Shown here in pieces: positions 1-13,723 of a stretch of DNA of 64,000 nt. The stretch is from Channa striata. Taxonomy: Eukaryota; Chordata; Actinopteri; Anabantiformes; Channidae. The stretch is taken from assembly GCA_033026295.1 (NCBI GenBank), contig CM065179.1, positions 124,001 to 188,000 of the forward strand, written 5' to 3'. Numbering within the stretch: position 1 is the first letter of the stretch; every line of letters begins with the position of its first letter. The position numbers and the translations under genes are program-made. Below the pieces are notes generated by a model. It was not told the DNA's origin and ran no database searches. It worked only from the letters and a program-made list of their open reading frames with translations.

Positions 1-3000
1 CAGACTGAACCATCTTTTTGATGTATGTAAAAAGACGTGACCTGCACGCCCGCAAATAAGGGTTTATGAAGAACCACTATTATCAGGTTGACAGTGTGAA
101 GGACAAGCTCGCTACATTAGAGCTGTCGAATTAAACATCCTTTGTCAACCTGGCTCTTGTAAATCTTATTGAGTAAATGGATAGAAGCAGAGTAAAAAAT
201 GTATTCAGTTAAAAACTTTATTTATTAAAGAAATGTGTCTAAGGTTCAGAGGAGACACACTCAGTACTGGGAACACCCTCGATTCAAATAAATAAATAGA
301 TTATCAGTTACAATCAATTCAAACACAATCACAACACTAATGTACAGTTTCAACATAGTTAAAATACCTTCATAAAACCACATCAACAGTTCATAGATTC
401 CATCAACTATTTTATTGTTAAAATATCATATAAGGTCATAGAAATATCCTCACATATCATCAATTCATAAAATATCACTGAGTTGATCTAATCTCCTTAG
501 GTAACATCAGCTCTAAAGGCTCTCAAGCATGCTGGAATAAATGAACGTTTATAGCTAATCCTTTATTTTGTTACGGTAAAAGTTGTATTTCACTGTGGAA
601 GACGTGTGGGGTCTGATGCGTATACGTGCTCCGCATAGAACCCAGGTTGATGTACCAGTCATTTTTATAGCAGTTTTGAATAACTGACCAATCTTTGATT
701 TGAGCCTTACTGACAGGTTCTCACATCAGGCAGTAATCTCATAATGTGCTGTAAGATACAGTGATGGAAAATTAAGGCCCATTTTTTATCCCCACTACAA
801 AGATTAACAAATAAAAACGTCAGGATTTTGTCTCAAGGTATGTTCTGTAAAATATTTAGTTTGCAAACCAATAGTTGCAAACCAATAGTTTGTTTGGTTG
901 CATAGCCAAATTTTGGTCAAGCCTATTACCTATTTTTCTTAGGTAGTCCATATGTCCATACATCTGTCCATCTATTTATCAGTCCCTCCCTGCCTCCCAT
1001 TCACATGAATGTAATATCTCTGTGTCTATTTCAGTTGACCCAAGCATCCATATGCATGGGTCATTGCTATTGGTAGTTGCACTTTTTTATTCTACGGAGG
1101 AGGGAGGGAAGAGAGGAGGAAAATTGCTCAATGCTGCAGGTGTGGGTACCCCAGCAGTCTCAACCTCACTTAGTTTTACTTGTGTGAAGTCATCCTTTTG
1201 CTACTAAATCCTGTTTGCACAATGCACTGTTCGATAAATCCTAGTACAAAGCAACGGGTCAAATCTGACAGAGGCAAACTCTCAGCATTATGGATTAGCA
1301 CATTCTAACTTCTTTTTCTCTGTTTAATGCTTGTTAAATAGCATGAGACTATACTCCCACGTGGTGTGTTTCTCTTAAGCCTTAAATTTGACTATATAAG
1401 TGCTTTGCATTGTGTTACTTGCTAATGTGAAACTTTTAGTTTATAGTTCAATTGCCTTGTGTCAGACTGATCCTCAAAATGCTCTAACACCGAGTCTAGT
1501 CTGATCTTTGTATGTCTCACTTTGTCTTTATCCCACTCACTGTGGCTTTCTCCCTCATCTCTGCAATAATAAATTGTCCAATGGGGCTTGTCTTGCCATC
1601 TGAGGGCTACACCGCCAAAAGGTCCAACCCAGCAGAGCAGCAGTTGGTGACTTGTATGGATTTCCCAGTGTTGGGCATTTTCTTTGAAAATGGGGTTAAC
1701 CACTAGGACATTAAGGGACCAGCACAGATTGATACGCTACCGTACAGATGGGCTTGTGTCACCTGTTGGAAATCCCCCTTGCACCCTCTATTTAATGCTT
1801 TTTTGTGGCTGAATTGGACCAAAAGGCTGCAGCCTGTTTCAAAAAGTCTGTGGAACATAATAAATGTGTGTTAGTTCCAGATCCTGGCACACAACATTGA
1901 TTATGTTTAGAATATTCATCTTTATGCTCTTTGTGTATGCACTGCATGAACACAGAAAAGCCAAAGAGTGTTAAACAAGCGCTCCCTGTGCTTGTGAGGG
2001 GTTGTCTGAGGTTGTTTGTTAATGTCAAGTGGTGCTGATAGATACATGAAGTTTGTTGGTTACATGTAAACACAACAGACCACCACTCTGCAGAAATTAC
2101 TGACCATGTCTGCCCCAGTGGAGCAGAGGGAATGAAGGACTTTTAAAGACGAATAATTAATACTCTAACCATCTGCATTAGTGGTCAAGACTCCACCAAG
2201 ATTTACACTGCTCATTGGAATATCCTGACTCTAATGCAGGCTTATGTGTGTGTACGTGTGTCTCTGTACTTGTCTGTGCGCACACTAATTTGGATCTCCA
2301 CACCTACTTATCAAATATTTTGATAATCAAAAGTGAGAAGCATTTGCTGGTTCCAGCTACCCAGCATTTATTGCTGTATCATACAGTCAGTCATTTTTAT
2401 CGATCATCTTTGGGTTTTGGACTGTTTGTCAAAAATACAGTAGCCTTGGAAACTACAGGTGGTTATTCCTGATTTGAAGTAAATGATTAAGAGGTTGGAC
2501 AAAAAAAAAAATACTGACTGATGAATCTGTAATGAAAACAATTCTCCTTTTTTCTCAGGTTTAACTTCTAACTCTATTACTCTCAGCTATCGTCCGGCCC
2601 CTAAAGCAGTACATTCACACTCCCTGCCTGCTCTTTCCACTGGATAATTGCATTTAAACTGGCAACCTTCCATTCACATCTCTAACCTCCTGGCGGCCAG
2701 TGATTAGTCTTCCAGGTGAAGGCCTTTTTCTCCCCACTTACACATTTAGACACAGAAGGCACTTGAGCAGTCTCACTCGTGTTCCAGGTGGATTTCTGCT
2801 AGGCATCATTATCTGGATGTGGTGGCATTTTCCTTCGTGACGTAAAGCTAGAGGGGGGCAAAATTGTCTGGTACATAATCTGGAACATGGGGCTAAAAAA
2901 GCCAAACGGATGTTGAAAAGCAGTAAAGGCCTGTCTCAGCCATATATGTCAGTCGGTCTCATTTTCCTTTGTGTTTCCTCGGGTGTACACTGACAAAAGA

Positions 3001-4780
3001 CACATACTTACAAACAAGGTAATTTTAAAATAGAGGTGAAGGTCTGCATCAAACTTAGGGTAAACAAATCCCACTGAGGTATGTAGGAAATGAAGGAAAA
3101 AGACAACTTCGATCACTGTTAGCTGTTAGGCGGTTCTATGGAAACATCCTTAATGTTTAGTGTTTCGTATTGAGAGTCGCAATAAGACACTTGGACACAG
3201 ACACCCTCCTCCCATTTTTGTTCAGTGTTCTGTAAAGAACTAACTTTTCTAAGAACTTTTTCCGCTTTTAAGCCTTACACTACTTTAGTTCAACAGCAAT
3301 GGCCAAAAACGTATGGACACAAACCGCTGTAGCCATTTCCTTTGTTCTCAAACCGGACTCCTTAGTTCAAGTAAACACAGCGCAAAGTAATGATGTTGTA
3401 GCAACTAGGAGGTTCCCGACTACAATGTCTGTTTCAACATGACAATGCCATGTCTGTGTGCCAAACCTTATCATTTAATGTCAGTCCCACAAGGAGTCAC
3501 AAAATCCAAGGGCAAAAACACACAGACACACACAAAAAGAGTCCAAAAGACTCCAGAGGCAGAGTGGAACCATACGCCTGGAACCATTTATTCTCCTGCT
3601 GCGTCTTTTATTTGCTGCTTTGTTCATAGCAACTGAGCTCACTTCTTTGTCTATCTTTTTTTGTCCCTCACTCTCCGGGGACATGTGGGGTCGGACAGAC
3701 AGCGATGTGGCAAATGGCTGAATGAATTATTGATCTGGTGACTTTGATACTGAAGAGACTGGAGGCAGCCAAACATATCTAGCTACAACCTGCACTCCTG
3801 TAGTCTGACCTCAGTTCTCCATCACTTATGTCTCTGCCCACTTGTTCCTATGTTTGCCAGGCCTGGAAAACCGCTTTAAATGTTTCTAAACCACGTAGAA
3901 ACCAGAGGTGTCACTCTACTATTGTAGCGTATCTTCTAGTGATATTCTATCGCTGATGTTCTATGTCTAATTTGGTAACTTCTCCAGATTGTTTAGGACT
4001 GCACTCATTCCATGTGGCTGTGGTTCTTACATGAATGTAATCTGGGTTATTATGAGAATATCAAAATGGTGTACTAGGAGCAGGAGATCATGCTCACATT
4101 TGCTGCCTTTCATTAGTGCATGACATGCTTTGTTGCATCGCAGTGCTGTTTTTTGAGGCCACCTTAAATAGAGAAGCTGGAGCTGCGGTTTCTCTCCATT
4201 CTTTTGAAATCCAGTGAATTGAATGTCAGCAAATGTAATAATTACTTTCAAAACCGCACCAATAATTATGTTCGCTACTGCCTTTGTTTACTTGTATTCA
4301 TTTTGGTGAAGTTTGGCACCAAAATTCCCAAGACCAAATTAATACTGACGAGACAAATTGTTTTGTGGCAACGATGCGTCCGTCAGCTTTGAGGCTGCGT
4401 CAGTTCCGTAAAGATGACGTGTGCTGCAGTAATTGTTGTTCTTTTGAACATTGTGGGCAATACAGCTGACCCCATCTTTAGTTTTCACTCAGTGTACAAA
4501 AGTGCAATCAGCTTTGGGTTCAGTAGAAATCATGTGGGATTATTTGTCACATTTTCATTAGGATCCGTTGTGTTGGAGAATTGCAATTTAGTATTAGTTT
4601 GGTGCTGTGTAGCCTACAAAGACAAGCACCAAACTAGGATACAAGATCTACTGAACAAGTAAGTGTTTTTTGAAATGAGTTTGTTGGTCTTAGAGGTAGC
4701 TCAGTTTCTGTCATTTCTCTCGAGTCTGCTGATTTAGTCAGTTTTAGAGTCAGTGTTTTTAATAATGTTAGCTTGTATAA
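1..4780. other. Intergenic DNA, no gene recognised
   Basis: AT-rich unique-looking sequence. Open frames are all under 100 codons and none shows a recognisable protein or a phase-consistent exon chain. A 14 bp unit beginning gcaaaccaat is tandemly duplicated at about 863-892. The upstream untranslated exon or exons of the C1orf226 homologue could lie here or off the left edge, but I cannot place them. Confidence 0.6.
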
Positions 4781-4799
4781 TAATGTAAAATTTTCCTCT

Positions 4800-6228
4800 T
4801 GGCCTGTGGAACTGTCAGTCTGCAGTGAACAAGGCTGACTTCATTCCAGCTTTTGCTACACAGTCACCTGCTCAGCTGCTCGCACCTACAAAAACCCTGA
4901 TCACGCCGCAGAATGCAGCCGCCCCAGCTGCACTCTCCACCAGTTTTGCCTTCTCTCAAACTCTTCTTGACATCGGGGGGGTGGGACTGGACTTCTCGTT
5001 CCTGACACCTGGAAGTTTTCTCTAAAAGCCCCCCTCAACAATCTGTCATCTTTGGAATATCGTGCCATTAGGATTACGTCATCATATACAGTAGATTGTG
5101 ATCTACTGACTGCCGGGCCAACTGGGGAACTTCTGCAATGAGCTCCTCTCATCATCTTGGGAGACCTCAAATTTCACCTGGACAAACCTTGGGCAGCGTA
5201 CATGGTTGCTCTTCTGAACACATTTGACCTGAGACTTGTCCCTACTCCTCCAACCCCAAAAGAAAATTTCATTCTCGCCTGGAACTGGACTGCGGACAAC
5301 ATCTCGGTCACTGCTCTGCATTTATTGGATCACTTCTTCATTCAGCTCACAGTCTTCATCTCTAGACCGTCACGTTTCCTACCACAATGGCAACATTCTG
5401 CCACAACGTCAAATCTCTCAATCCAGACGGTTCTCTTCACTGGTTTCTGTAACTCTGCCCTCGCTGCAGGATCTGTCCACCCTCGACACAGACAGCCTCT
5501 GCAATACACTTTCATCCAATGTCTTCTAGACCCGCTCGCCCTTCAGCTTCCAACCTGTGGCTCACTAAACAGACCCGTGAACAACACATTGTGCTCAGGA
5601 GTGCTGAAAGGAAGTTGCACAAATCCACAAATCATGGTTTGCTTGTATCTTTCTGTCACAGTGTCACTAGGGCAATACTGAATTCTACCAAGACAAGCTT
5701 GGCAACACAACACACACAAGAAAGCTGTTCCCCACTTTCAAATCACTGCTCTACCCACATCCACCTCTCTTAATGCTGACGACTTTGCCTCCTTCTTTAC
5801 TAACAAGGTGGCAGCCATCAGCTTCCAGTTGTTTCCTCCAGATGATGATCCTGCTAACTACCTCCAATGGTAGTTAGCTCTTCTCATTTTCAACTCAGAC
5901 TGTCAGAGGACAATGTGTCCACCCTCCTCCTCTTGAACCATCTGACCACTGCTCTCTGGATCTGATCCCCCCCCCCCCCCTCGTTCTGTCTCTTACCTAC
6001 AGCGTGATCAACTCAATTACTCAGGTGTACGATCCCTCCCATCCACTGCACTCTGCCTACGAACAACGTCTGGTGATCCCAGCACCACACAGAAGCCACT
6101 AAGGAAAACTCTGTGATCCCATGACGGTGGAATTAGCTGCACACTCTGTGATCTCTCTTCCAATATTTAAAAAACTGCTGAAAACAGAACTCTTTTGCAT
6201 CTATACAGTAAAAAAAAGCTCTTTCTTG
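4800..6228 (+). mobile_element. Degenerate non-LTR retrotransposon (L2/CR1-like), endonuclease part plus 3' end
   Basis: Conceptual translation across several frames gives the start of an apurinic-endonuclease-type domain: NCQSAVNKADFIPAFAT near 4810-4860, then a GDxxxHLDKP-like stretch near 5155-5190 (GDLKFHLDKPWAA), which is the usual GDFNIH block of LINE endonucleases. After about 5900 the sequence jumps to a LINE C-terminal tail (SAYEQRLVIPA near 6055-6085, then AVELAAHSVISLPIFKKLLK-like residues near 6125-6185). The whole reverse-transcriptase core is missing, and stops and frameshifts are frequent, so this is a dead, internally deleted copy on the plus strand. The L2/CR1 group assignment rests on general resemblance; the exact family is not determined. 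Confidence 0.65.
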
Positions 6229-6232
6229 TACG

Positions 6233-6512
6233 TACATTTGCATTTAGTAATTTGGCAAACGCTTTTACCCAAAGCAACTTACAATGTAATTTCGTACACA
6301 CACACACACACACACACTTTGTGGCAATGGCTACCATGCAGGGTGCTCATCTGACCCACCGGGAGCAACTTGGGGTTCAGTGTCTTGTCCAAAGACAAGA
6401 CACGCAGCAAGGAGGGACCCGTGATCAAGCCACTGACCCTGTGATCCGTGGACGACGATGTCATGAGGAGTACCTAATTTATAAGTCGCGTTGGCGACTA
6501 AATGTAAATGTA
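6233..6512. mobile_element. Short non-autonomous element with 16 bp terminal inverted repeats
   Basis: The ends are inverted copies: positions 6233-6248 read tacatttgcatttagt and 6497-6512 are its reverse complement with one mismatch. Just inside, the left side reads as a variant of the very common fish motif 'atttggcagacgcttttatccaaagc'. A (CA)n run sits at about 6297-6318. The same end motifs recur at 9,695-9,800 and at 60,490-60,548 in this window. It could be a MITE or a SINE/LINE tail arranged head to head; the inverted ends favour the first. It abuts the 3' end of the LINE remnant on its left. Confidence 0.5.
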
Positions 6513-6974
6513 TATAAAAGAATTTTAAAAGGAAAATCAGAGGTGTGTGAAGAGGTCACCTGGGTGATTGAGAAGGAGGGGCAGAGGAAGAAAAGCTTTA
6601 ATGGGACTTCTGTTTTCTCCGCAGATGGCGGTCTCTGTGTCTTGGTGCACCCTACTCTGTGTCATTTTGTGTTTTAATACAGTTTTCTGCCACTGTTCTG
6701 GTGGCTCTTACTCCAGGAAAGAGCTCGTGAACATCAGAGCTACGGCCCTTGTGGATTTATTCCAGACCATTTTGGCTTTTCCATTCCTTTATGGCTTCTA
6801 CCATGGATTTACTGGATGTTTTGATCAATGAGGTGCGCAACAAAGCGAGGGCCACAGGAAAGAAAAGCGCTCAGGTGTGCTTGTGCACCTCCGCTGACGC
6901 GGATTACACTCTGCGGTCGCCGGCATATTCCTTTCTAACGTGTGCTCACTCTGCAACAAAACAGACGAGTTGTC

Positions 6975-7620
6975 TCTCCTACTGAGCAAAAACAAAAACA
7001 GATCTTCCTACATCCTGTGTTTTGTGCTTCACGGAATCATGTGTGTGATCTTGTACCAGATTCAGTGACTACAGACCCACTGCCCTCACTTCTGTGGTCA
7101 TGAAGTAATTTGAGCATATCATCGTATCTCACCTGAAGGACCTCACAGACCCCCTTCTGCACCCCCTGCAGTTCGCCTACAGAGCCAACAGATCTGTAGA
7201 CGATGCTGTAAACATGGCCCTCCATGTCATCCTCCAGCATCTGGACTCCCCAGGATCCTATTTCAGGATACTGTTTGTGAACTTCAGCTCTGCCTTCAAC
7301 ACAATCCTCCCCGATTCGCTCAGAGACAAACTATCCAAGCTGGACGTGCCTGAGTCTATGTGCATGTAGATCATGTACTTCTTGACAGACAGACAGCAGT
7401 TTGTGAGGCTGGGTAGGCATGTTTCTGACTCACGGACCACCAGCACTAGATCCCCCCAAGGCTGCGTCGCTCTCTCCTCTGTTATTCTCCCTGTACACCA
7501 ACAGCTGCACATCTGGACATCAGTCTGTTAAACTCCTGAAGTTTGCAGATGACACCCTCATCGGCCTCATCTCATCTCTAAAATTATTCGGCCTGTCAGA
7601 GTCAGATTGACCGTCTTGTG
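6975..7620 (+). mobile_element. Non-LTR retrotransposon reverse-transcriptase fragment (jockey/I-like)
   Basis: Translation of the plus strand gives a contiguous RT palm region with a few stops: DYRPTALTSVVMK near 7063-7105, LQFAYRANRSVDDAVNMAL near 7168-7220, FVNFSSAFNTILPDSL near 7267-7320 (the palm motif A block, usually FxDFSSAFNTI), FLTDRQQFVRLG near 7378-7415, SPQGC at about 7450, and LKFADDT near 7537-7560 (the FADD catalytic box). In-frame stops and frameshifts make it inactive. The fragment covers only finger and palm; there is no endonuclease or 3' tail. Confidence 0.7.
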
Positions 7621-9690
7621 CCTTCTGATTCTGATTCTTCTAAATTATTGGAATTGACATTCAAGCCTTAAATACAAATAGTCGCTGATTGTTACATTAC
7701 ATTTTTATCTTTTTTTTTTTTACACTTGTCAGCTTATCCTACAATACAAGCAGATAGAAAAAACAGTGATGTGAAATGGCTGTTACATTTTCCTGGCGAA
7801 TATTTTCTCATGGCTGCATGAATATTGGAAGTTGTCTAAAATAATATGTTAAAGGATGGGTGGCTGAATGTACGCCAGTGTTTCTGAGTGTAAACTCTTT
7901 TTGATACAATCAGGATTTAATTATTGAAACATCTTAATATTTTCTCCTGTGAAGTGACAGAATAGCAAAAACTGTTCCTGATAGTCTAAGTAAACACAGC
8001 TAGCCAAATTATTTGAATTAAGTGATATGAAACTGAGAAAAAACAAGAGTAAAAAATGTACTAAGCAGCTACTCTTCCCTGTAAAGTACGTAAAACCATT
8101 AAAATAGGATGTACTCTTAGTTGCAATTGATCCATAATGTATGTAAATATGTATTTTGGTTGTTTTTCACTAGTTTTTAGGACTTTGCAGTTTCCTGCTG
8201 TAAACAGAAATTCACAGCTGAAAGTGAAATCCAGACACAACCCATTTCCAAAAGCATTGATGCAATGGTGCTCAAAGAAATTTATTAGACAGATAAATTC
8301 CAAACTGCAGGTGACCCCCACCAGAGATCACAAACTTTTATAATTCCTATTAAAATCAACGCAGGTAAAACATGCACCTGCACTTTGTGTGTGTGTTTCA
8401 GAGTTCACATTTGACACTTTTCCACCCACACACAAAAACACACATGCATATGTTAATGTAGTTAATCGGAGATAATGACTGTCTGACTTGAGATCAGCTG
8501 CGTTTGTTCAGGTCACTCATCCTGTTGACACATTTCTCTTATTTTGTGCATTAATGCAGCGTTGACCTGATCTGTTTCACCAAAACATCATCAAACTAAT
8601 TGATCATTTAAGGAACACATACCGAATAAATGCATAAAACGGTAAATTGTGATGATTAATACTTTTAATTAATCAGATATTTTTAATTAATACTCAGAAT
8701 ACTTTTTGTATCACAAAATTCTTGTGTAGATCTGTGTTTTGTAATTACTGTGGCACAAAAAGCAGAAGCTCATATGAAACTGTCTTCACCTCCAAGTTAA
8801 ATCTTTCTTTTTGAATATTTGTCTTTTATATCAAGCTTTTTAGGCCATGATGCAGGCGAATATGCTCAGGTATAATTCAGAAGTTTATTTAAGGCTTACA
8901 TGTATCCATCCAACATATTCTGTCTTCACATACATACAGTTTTTTCTAGCTTAGAATGTGTTTGTTATAAACACAATTAAGTACTTTCATGGGCCCATTT
9001 GCTGTGAGCAGTAAGATCAAGCCTGGACCTAACCCATAAAAATGATGTTTGACTCCCATTTCTCATCGTTATCTATTTAAACAGTTTAACTGGAAGCTGA
9101 CATGGCCTCAAGAACAAAGCCAAGAGTTTGGCAGTTTGATCTGTGATACTAGGGCTGAGCTAATTAGAATAGAGTCGAGCTGGAGTCACAGAGAGCTGTC
9201 TGAGAGGGTGGTGCATCTATAATATATAATCATAATTTCTGCTTGATTCATAATTATTCCATGTTGAGAGAGAGGAATTGTGTCTTGTAGACTTCTCATT
9301 CACTCCAAACACCTCTTTGTCACTTGATTGTGCTAAATACATATTGTGTTTTGTTCATTTTTAAAAATGGGCTGTGAAATATAAACACTGTGGTGCTGCT
9401 CAGTGGCAGGTTCACTTGCTTCTAGCTCAGAAGAATGTCCACCTCTGATCCAAAAGGCTGCTTCAGAGAGGCAGGCCTAAACTCTGTGAAGTCATTAAGT
9501 CATCATCTCTTTTTGTGTGTTGGTGGAGTCGCATGCTTTTTAAGCTGTGAATGATTGGTTCTTCCAGTCTGATGGAAGGCCCTTCTTTAACAATTGCTCC
9601 TCAACTGTAAAGTACAAGTCTGACCATACCTTGCTGCTTTGGACTGCGTATAGTACAATGCTTTGCTCATGTTCATTGGAGATTTTTCAG
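7621..9690. other. Intergenic DNA, nothing recognised
   Basis: AT-rich sequence without long open frames, splice-consistent exons or clear repeats, apart from short homopolymers (for example a T run near 7711-7721). Confidence 0.6.
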
Positions 9691-9694
9691 ATTT

Positions 9695-9805
9695 TACATT
9701 TTCATTTAGACATTTGGCAGACTTACAGAGTAATTTTTCTAAATGGTGTGTGTGTGTGTGTACCGATGGCAATGGGCCAGTGTTAGGGACCAGGGATCGA
9801 ACCAC
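9695..9805. mobile_element. Fragment of the same short element as at 6233-6512
   Basis: Begins with tttacattttcatttagaca followed by tttggcagac, matching the left end motif of the 6.2 kb element. It holds a (GT)n run at 9,747-9,761 and then an 'accagggatcgaaccac' stretch similar to the interior of tRNA-derived fish SINEs. Only one half is present. Confidence 0.45.
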
Positions 9806-10354
9806 TGTAGCTTTGATTCTATATTTCCACGGTAGTGTCAGTTGTTTTTTTACACATTACATTAGTGTCTGTCAGAAAAACTATTAACTATAAACAGGTT
9901 TGGGTGTCAGCTACGACAACTCTGGGATAGTGTGATGGATCCTGGACCTGCTCCATCTGTCCTAAAATGTCATTCTAAGATGACGGGTGATGAAGACAAG
10001 TGTGGTCTTGCTTTGCATGTTGTGCAGCATTATTTGATTTAAAACAGTCAACACAAGTCGCAGTAACAACTCGCTAATCTCAACTAGTGTTTGCAAGTGT
10101 CTGTTGTTCTGGCAAGGAGAGGTGGGTGTGTGAAGCTTAAGAAAGGGAGGGAACAGGTGGTGTGAGTTTCACTAATTGGGAGCAGCAGGACAGGGGCAGT
10201 GTAGAAGAGAAGGGTGGAGGAGAAAACAAAATGGTAACCTGGGCAACAGTGGTCAGAGTGGAAACCATGACACTTTAGATCTTTCATTTAGTCGCTGTTG
10301 AAATCATGGTTCAAAAGAGTAAATCTGACATTTCCACTTTGTGAAGTCAAACAA

Positions 10355-10722
<368 letters not shown>

Positions 10723-13700
10723 CTGACTTTGGCACAGTAGATCAAGCGATACCCGCATAGGGTCCTCTTGCTATCCAGTGTGGGCCTTTGGCAAGGCCCT
10801 TAATGCTACCTGCCAACCTCGGAGTGATACAAATACTAGAGTCAGACCGGCTATCTTTAACAAGGTCCGCGTCAGGTGTCCTAGGAACCAGGGCAACCTG
10901 ATGAGAAGTGGGCTACTGGAACAAGAATTAGGCATTCATGGACTAGAGATGAGAACAGGGAACTAATGGAATGCTACTACTCAAGTAACCCTGGGAGGGG
11001 TTACATGCTGGACGCCAACATCTAGACTAACACCGTTTGCTAGTAGCTCAGTGCTCTAATATCCCCACCTGCTATCCTAACTAGAGATTGATGAGGTACA
11101 ACACAAATGCTACCAAGGGGGAGCCAGGACTTCATCATCATCATCCCCACAATCGGAGATTGGGTTCCAAGCCTAACAACAGAGCTTAATGCAAGAGCAG
11201 CTGACCTGAGATTGAAAATCATGGCTAAGATGGACTCAAGTGGCCGTTACCAAGAATACGTGAAGTACCTTCTGAAAGTCTCCTGAGGATGTTAATACAG
11301 CACTACAGACAATCCCAACTACGACCATCACTGAAACCAACCAGCTGATATACAGCACAGCAACTTGATCCTGAGGTGCTGTTTAAGATCAACACAAGCA
11401 CAAATAAGGTGCACTATCCTCCATGGAAACGGAGGTTGGTTCAAGGCAACACGGAGAGAAGTTAGCCAACTATCGGAATTACAGAAAGGCATGATGAAGA
11501 AGTACAACCTGCCTGTACAACAACCTGTCCATACCTGAGGCCCTTGAGACTGCCAAACAAGGCTCCAGCCCTGGCTACCCGGAAGAGATACACCCGAGAA
11601 GTTGAAACCAGGAGAATAAACAGGATGTTCTCCACTGAGCCATCCAAGGTGTACTCACAGTGGCAGGGTAATAACACGAGAGCCCCCGCCAAGGCTGGAC
11701 TGAAGAATACTGGAAGAACATATGGGAGAAGGAGGCAACACATAACAGCAATGCCCAATGGCTGGTGGACTTGAGAGCAGACCACAGCAACCTTCCTGAA
11801 CAAGATCCAGTAACCATCACAATGGCAGACATCCAAGAGGGGTCTCAGGCATGAAGAACTGGACAGCACCAGGGCCTGATATGATCCATGCCTACTGGCT
11901 AAAGAAGCAACTCCCTTCATGCACCCACAAATGAACACGCTAATTAGTGGATGGAACCCACCCTGAATGGCTAACGGAAGGACGAACAGTTGTCTCCCCA
12001 GAAGGGAGCAGTCCCATCCAACTACCACCCAATAACCTGCCTCTGCACAACATGGGGTCTTGCCTGGGCATCATGGTAAGATGACCAGCACGTGGATCAA
12101 TGACCAAAGCACAGAAAGGAATGGTAGTAACACCAGAGCACCAGCTCCTGGTAGATAAAGCTGAGACTGCAAGACCAGACATACCAACCTGTGCACTGCC
12201 TGGATTGAGTCCAAGCTTTGTCCAGCCACATGGAATTTTAGAACTGTACAAGATCAACAGGAGTCTAAGAGCCTTCATCCAGAACTCAATGGGAAGGTGG
12301 AAAACAACCAACTGAGCCAATTGCCCAAGTCAACAGTAGATATACCAAGGAGATGCCCTGTCCCCGCTGCTGTTCTGCATAGGCCTGAACCCCCTCAGCC
12401 AGATCATCACCAGAGTGGCTGGGCGACTACGCAATGGAGCAACCGGCAGCCACCTCCTCTACATGGATGACATCAAGCTGTATGCCAACCTCGACTGCGC
12501 TGATACATACCACCAGGATATACAGCCAAGACATCGGAATGTCATTCGACTGGACAAGTGTGGCCGGATGGTTGCGAGGAGAGGAAAGGTAGTCAGAACT
12601 GAGGGGATTGTACTACAGAAGGCAAGATAGCAGATGTGGAAGACAGCTACAAGTACCTTGGGATCCAGGGCAAATGATGAGAAGTGAGGCTACTGGAACA
12701 AGTACCTCCAGAGATAAGGCAAATGAGAAGTCAGCTGAATGGGAAGAACAAGGTCCGGGCGAACCTAATGGTCATCAGGTACCCAGCTGGCATAATAACC
12801 TGGCCAAAGGAGGAGATGGAAGCCACTGACATCAAGACAAGGAAGCTCCTTACAATGCATGGAGGGTTTCACCCCAAATCCAGCACCCTGAGACTGTACG
12901 CTAACCCAACATCTAGTGAGCATCAGAGCCACTATCCAGGATGAAACAACTAAGCTCCGTGAATACATCAGGAAGATGGCCCCAAGTGATGACGTGTTAG
13001 TGAATACCTCACAGCAGAAACCAGAGGAGGAGCAAGGACAGGAAGAGCAGGATCCATCATGGAAGGATTGATGTATCACCGGCAGATAGAAGAAGTGGCT
13101 GACATTGAAAAATCCTACCAGTGGCTGGACAAAGCTGGACTGAAAGACAGCACAGAGGCACTAATCCTAGCAGCACAGGAGCAGGCTCTGAGTACAAGAT
13201 CAATATCATCATCTATCCCAGGCAAGACCCCAGGTGCAGGCTGTGCAAAGATGCCCTGAGACAATCCAGCACATAACAGCAAGATGCTTAAGGGCAAGAA
13301 CGCAAGTGGCTGGCCTGAGATTGAAAATCATGGCTAAGATGGACTCTGGGACACACCTCCAAAGGTGGTTGAGAATGACAGAGCTAAGATCCTGTGGGAC
13401 TTCCAGATACAGACTGACAAACTGGTCCTCCTAGTAGGATGTTAAACAGGAGAACAAGGCTGTAGTGATAGATGTAGCAATCCCAACATCAGGAAGAAGG
13501 AACACTGAAACCAAGGGCTGAAAGAGGAGATATAAAAGATGTGGAAGGTGAAGGCACAAGTGGTGCCCGTGTGATTTTGACCCCAAACTATATTGGCTTC
13601 AGCAGATCCCAGGAACAACATCTGAGATTTCTGTCCAGAAATATAGGAACAGCTAAGATACAACCCCAAGCTCCCAGGCCTCTGGTAGAGGACCCGACTG

Positions 13701-13723
13701 AAACCAATATATATATATATAAA
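10723..13723 (+). mobile_element. Degenerate LINE with restriction-like endonuclease (R2/R4-type, perhaps Rex6/Dong-like)
   Basis: Plus-strand translation in shifting frames gives a long LINE protein: an N-terminal region near 11,150-11,770, RT palm residues with HLLYMDD at 12,451-12,471 (the catalytic YMDD box), WPKEEMEATDIKTRKLLTMH near 12,801-12,860, MYHRQIEEVADIEKSYQWL near 13,069-13,125, then a Cys/His knuckle CRLCKDA near 13,227-13,255, and a VVIDVAIP strand near 13,460-13,483. The Cys/His knuckle followed by a PD-(D/E)xK-type strand is the layout of LINEs carrying a C-terminal restriction-like endonuclease (R2, R4/Dong, NeSL groups). Many stops and deletions show it is inactive. The 3' end at about 13,707-13,722 is a short (TA)n. 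The exact clade is my inference. Confidence 0.7.

Noticed and set aside
1422..1703. 93-codon minus-strand frame near the left end
   Set aside because: No recognisable domain, no second exon, and overlapping frames of similar length on the other strand.
9770..9800. tRNA-like box B (gatcgaacc)
   Set aside because: No cloverleaf can be folded around it; it belongs to a degraded SINE-like repeat.
11462..12028. 188-codon minus-strand open frame
   Set aside because: Antisense shadow of the restriction-like-endonuclease LINE, whose protein similarity is on the plus strand.
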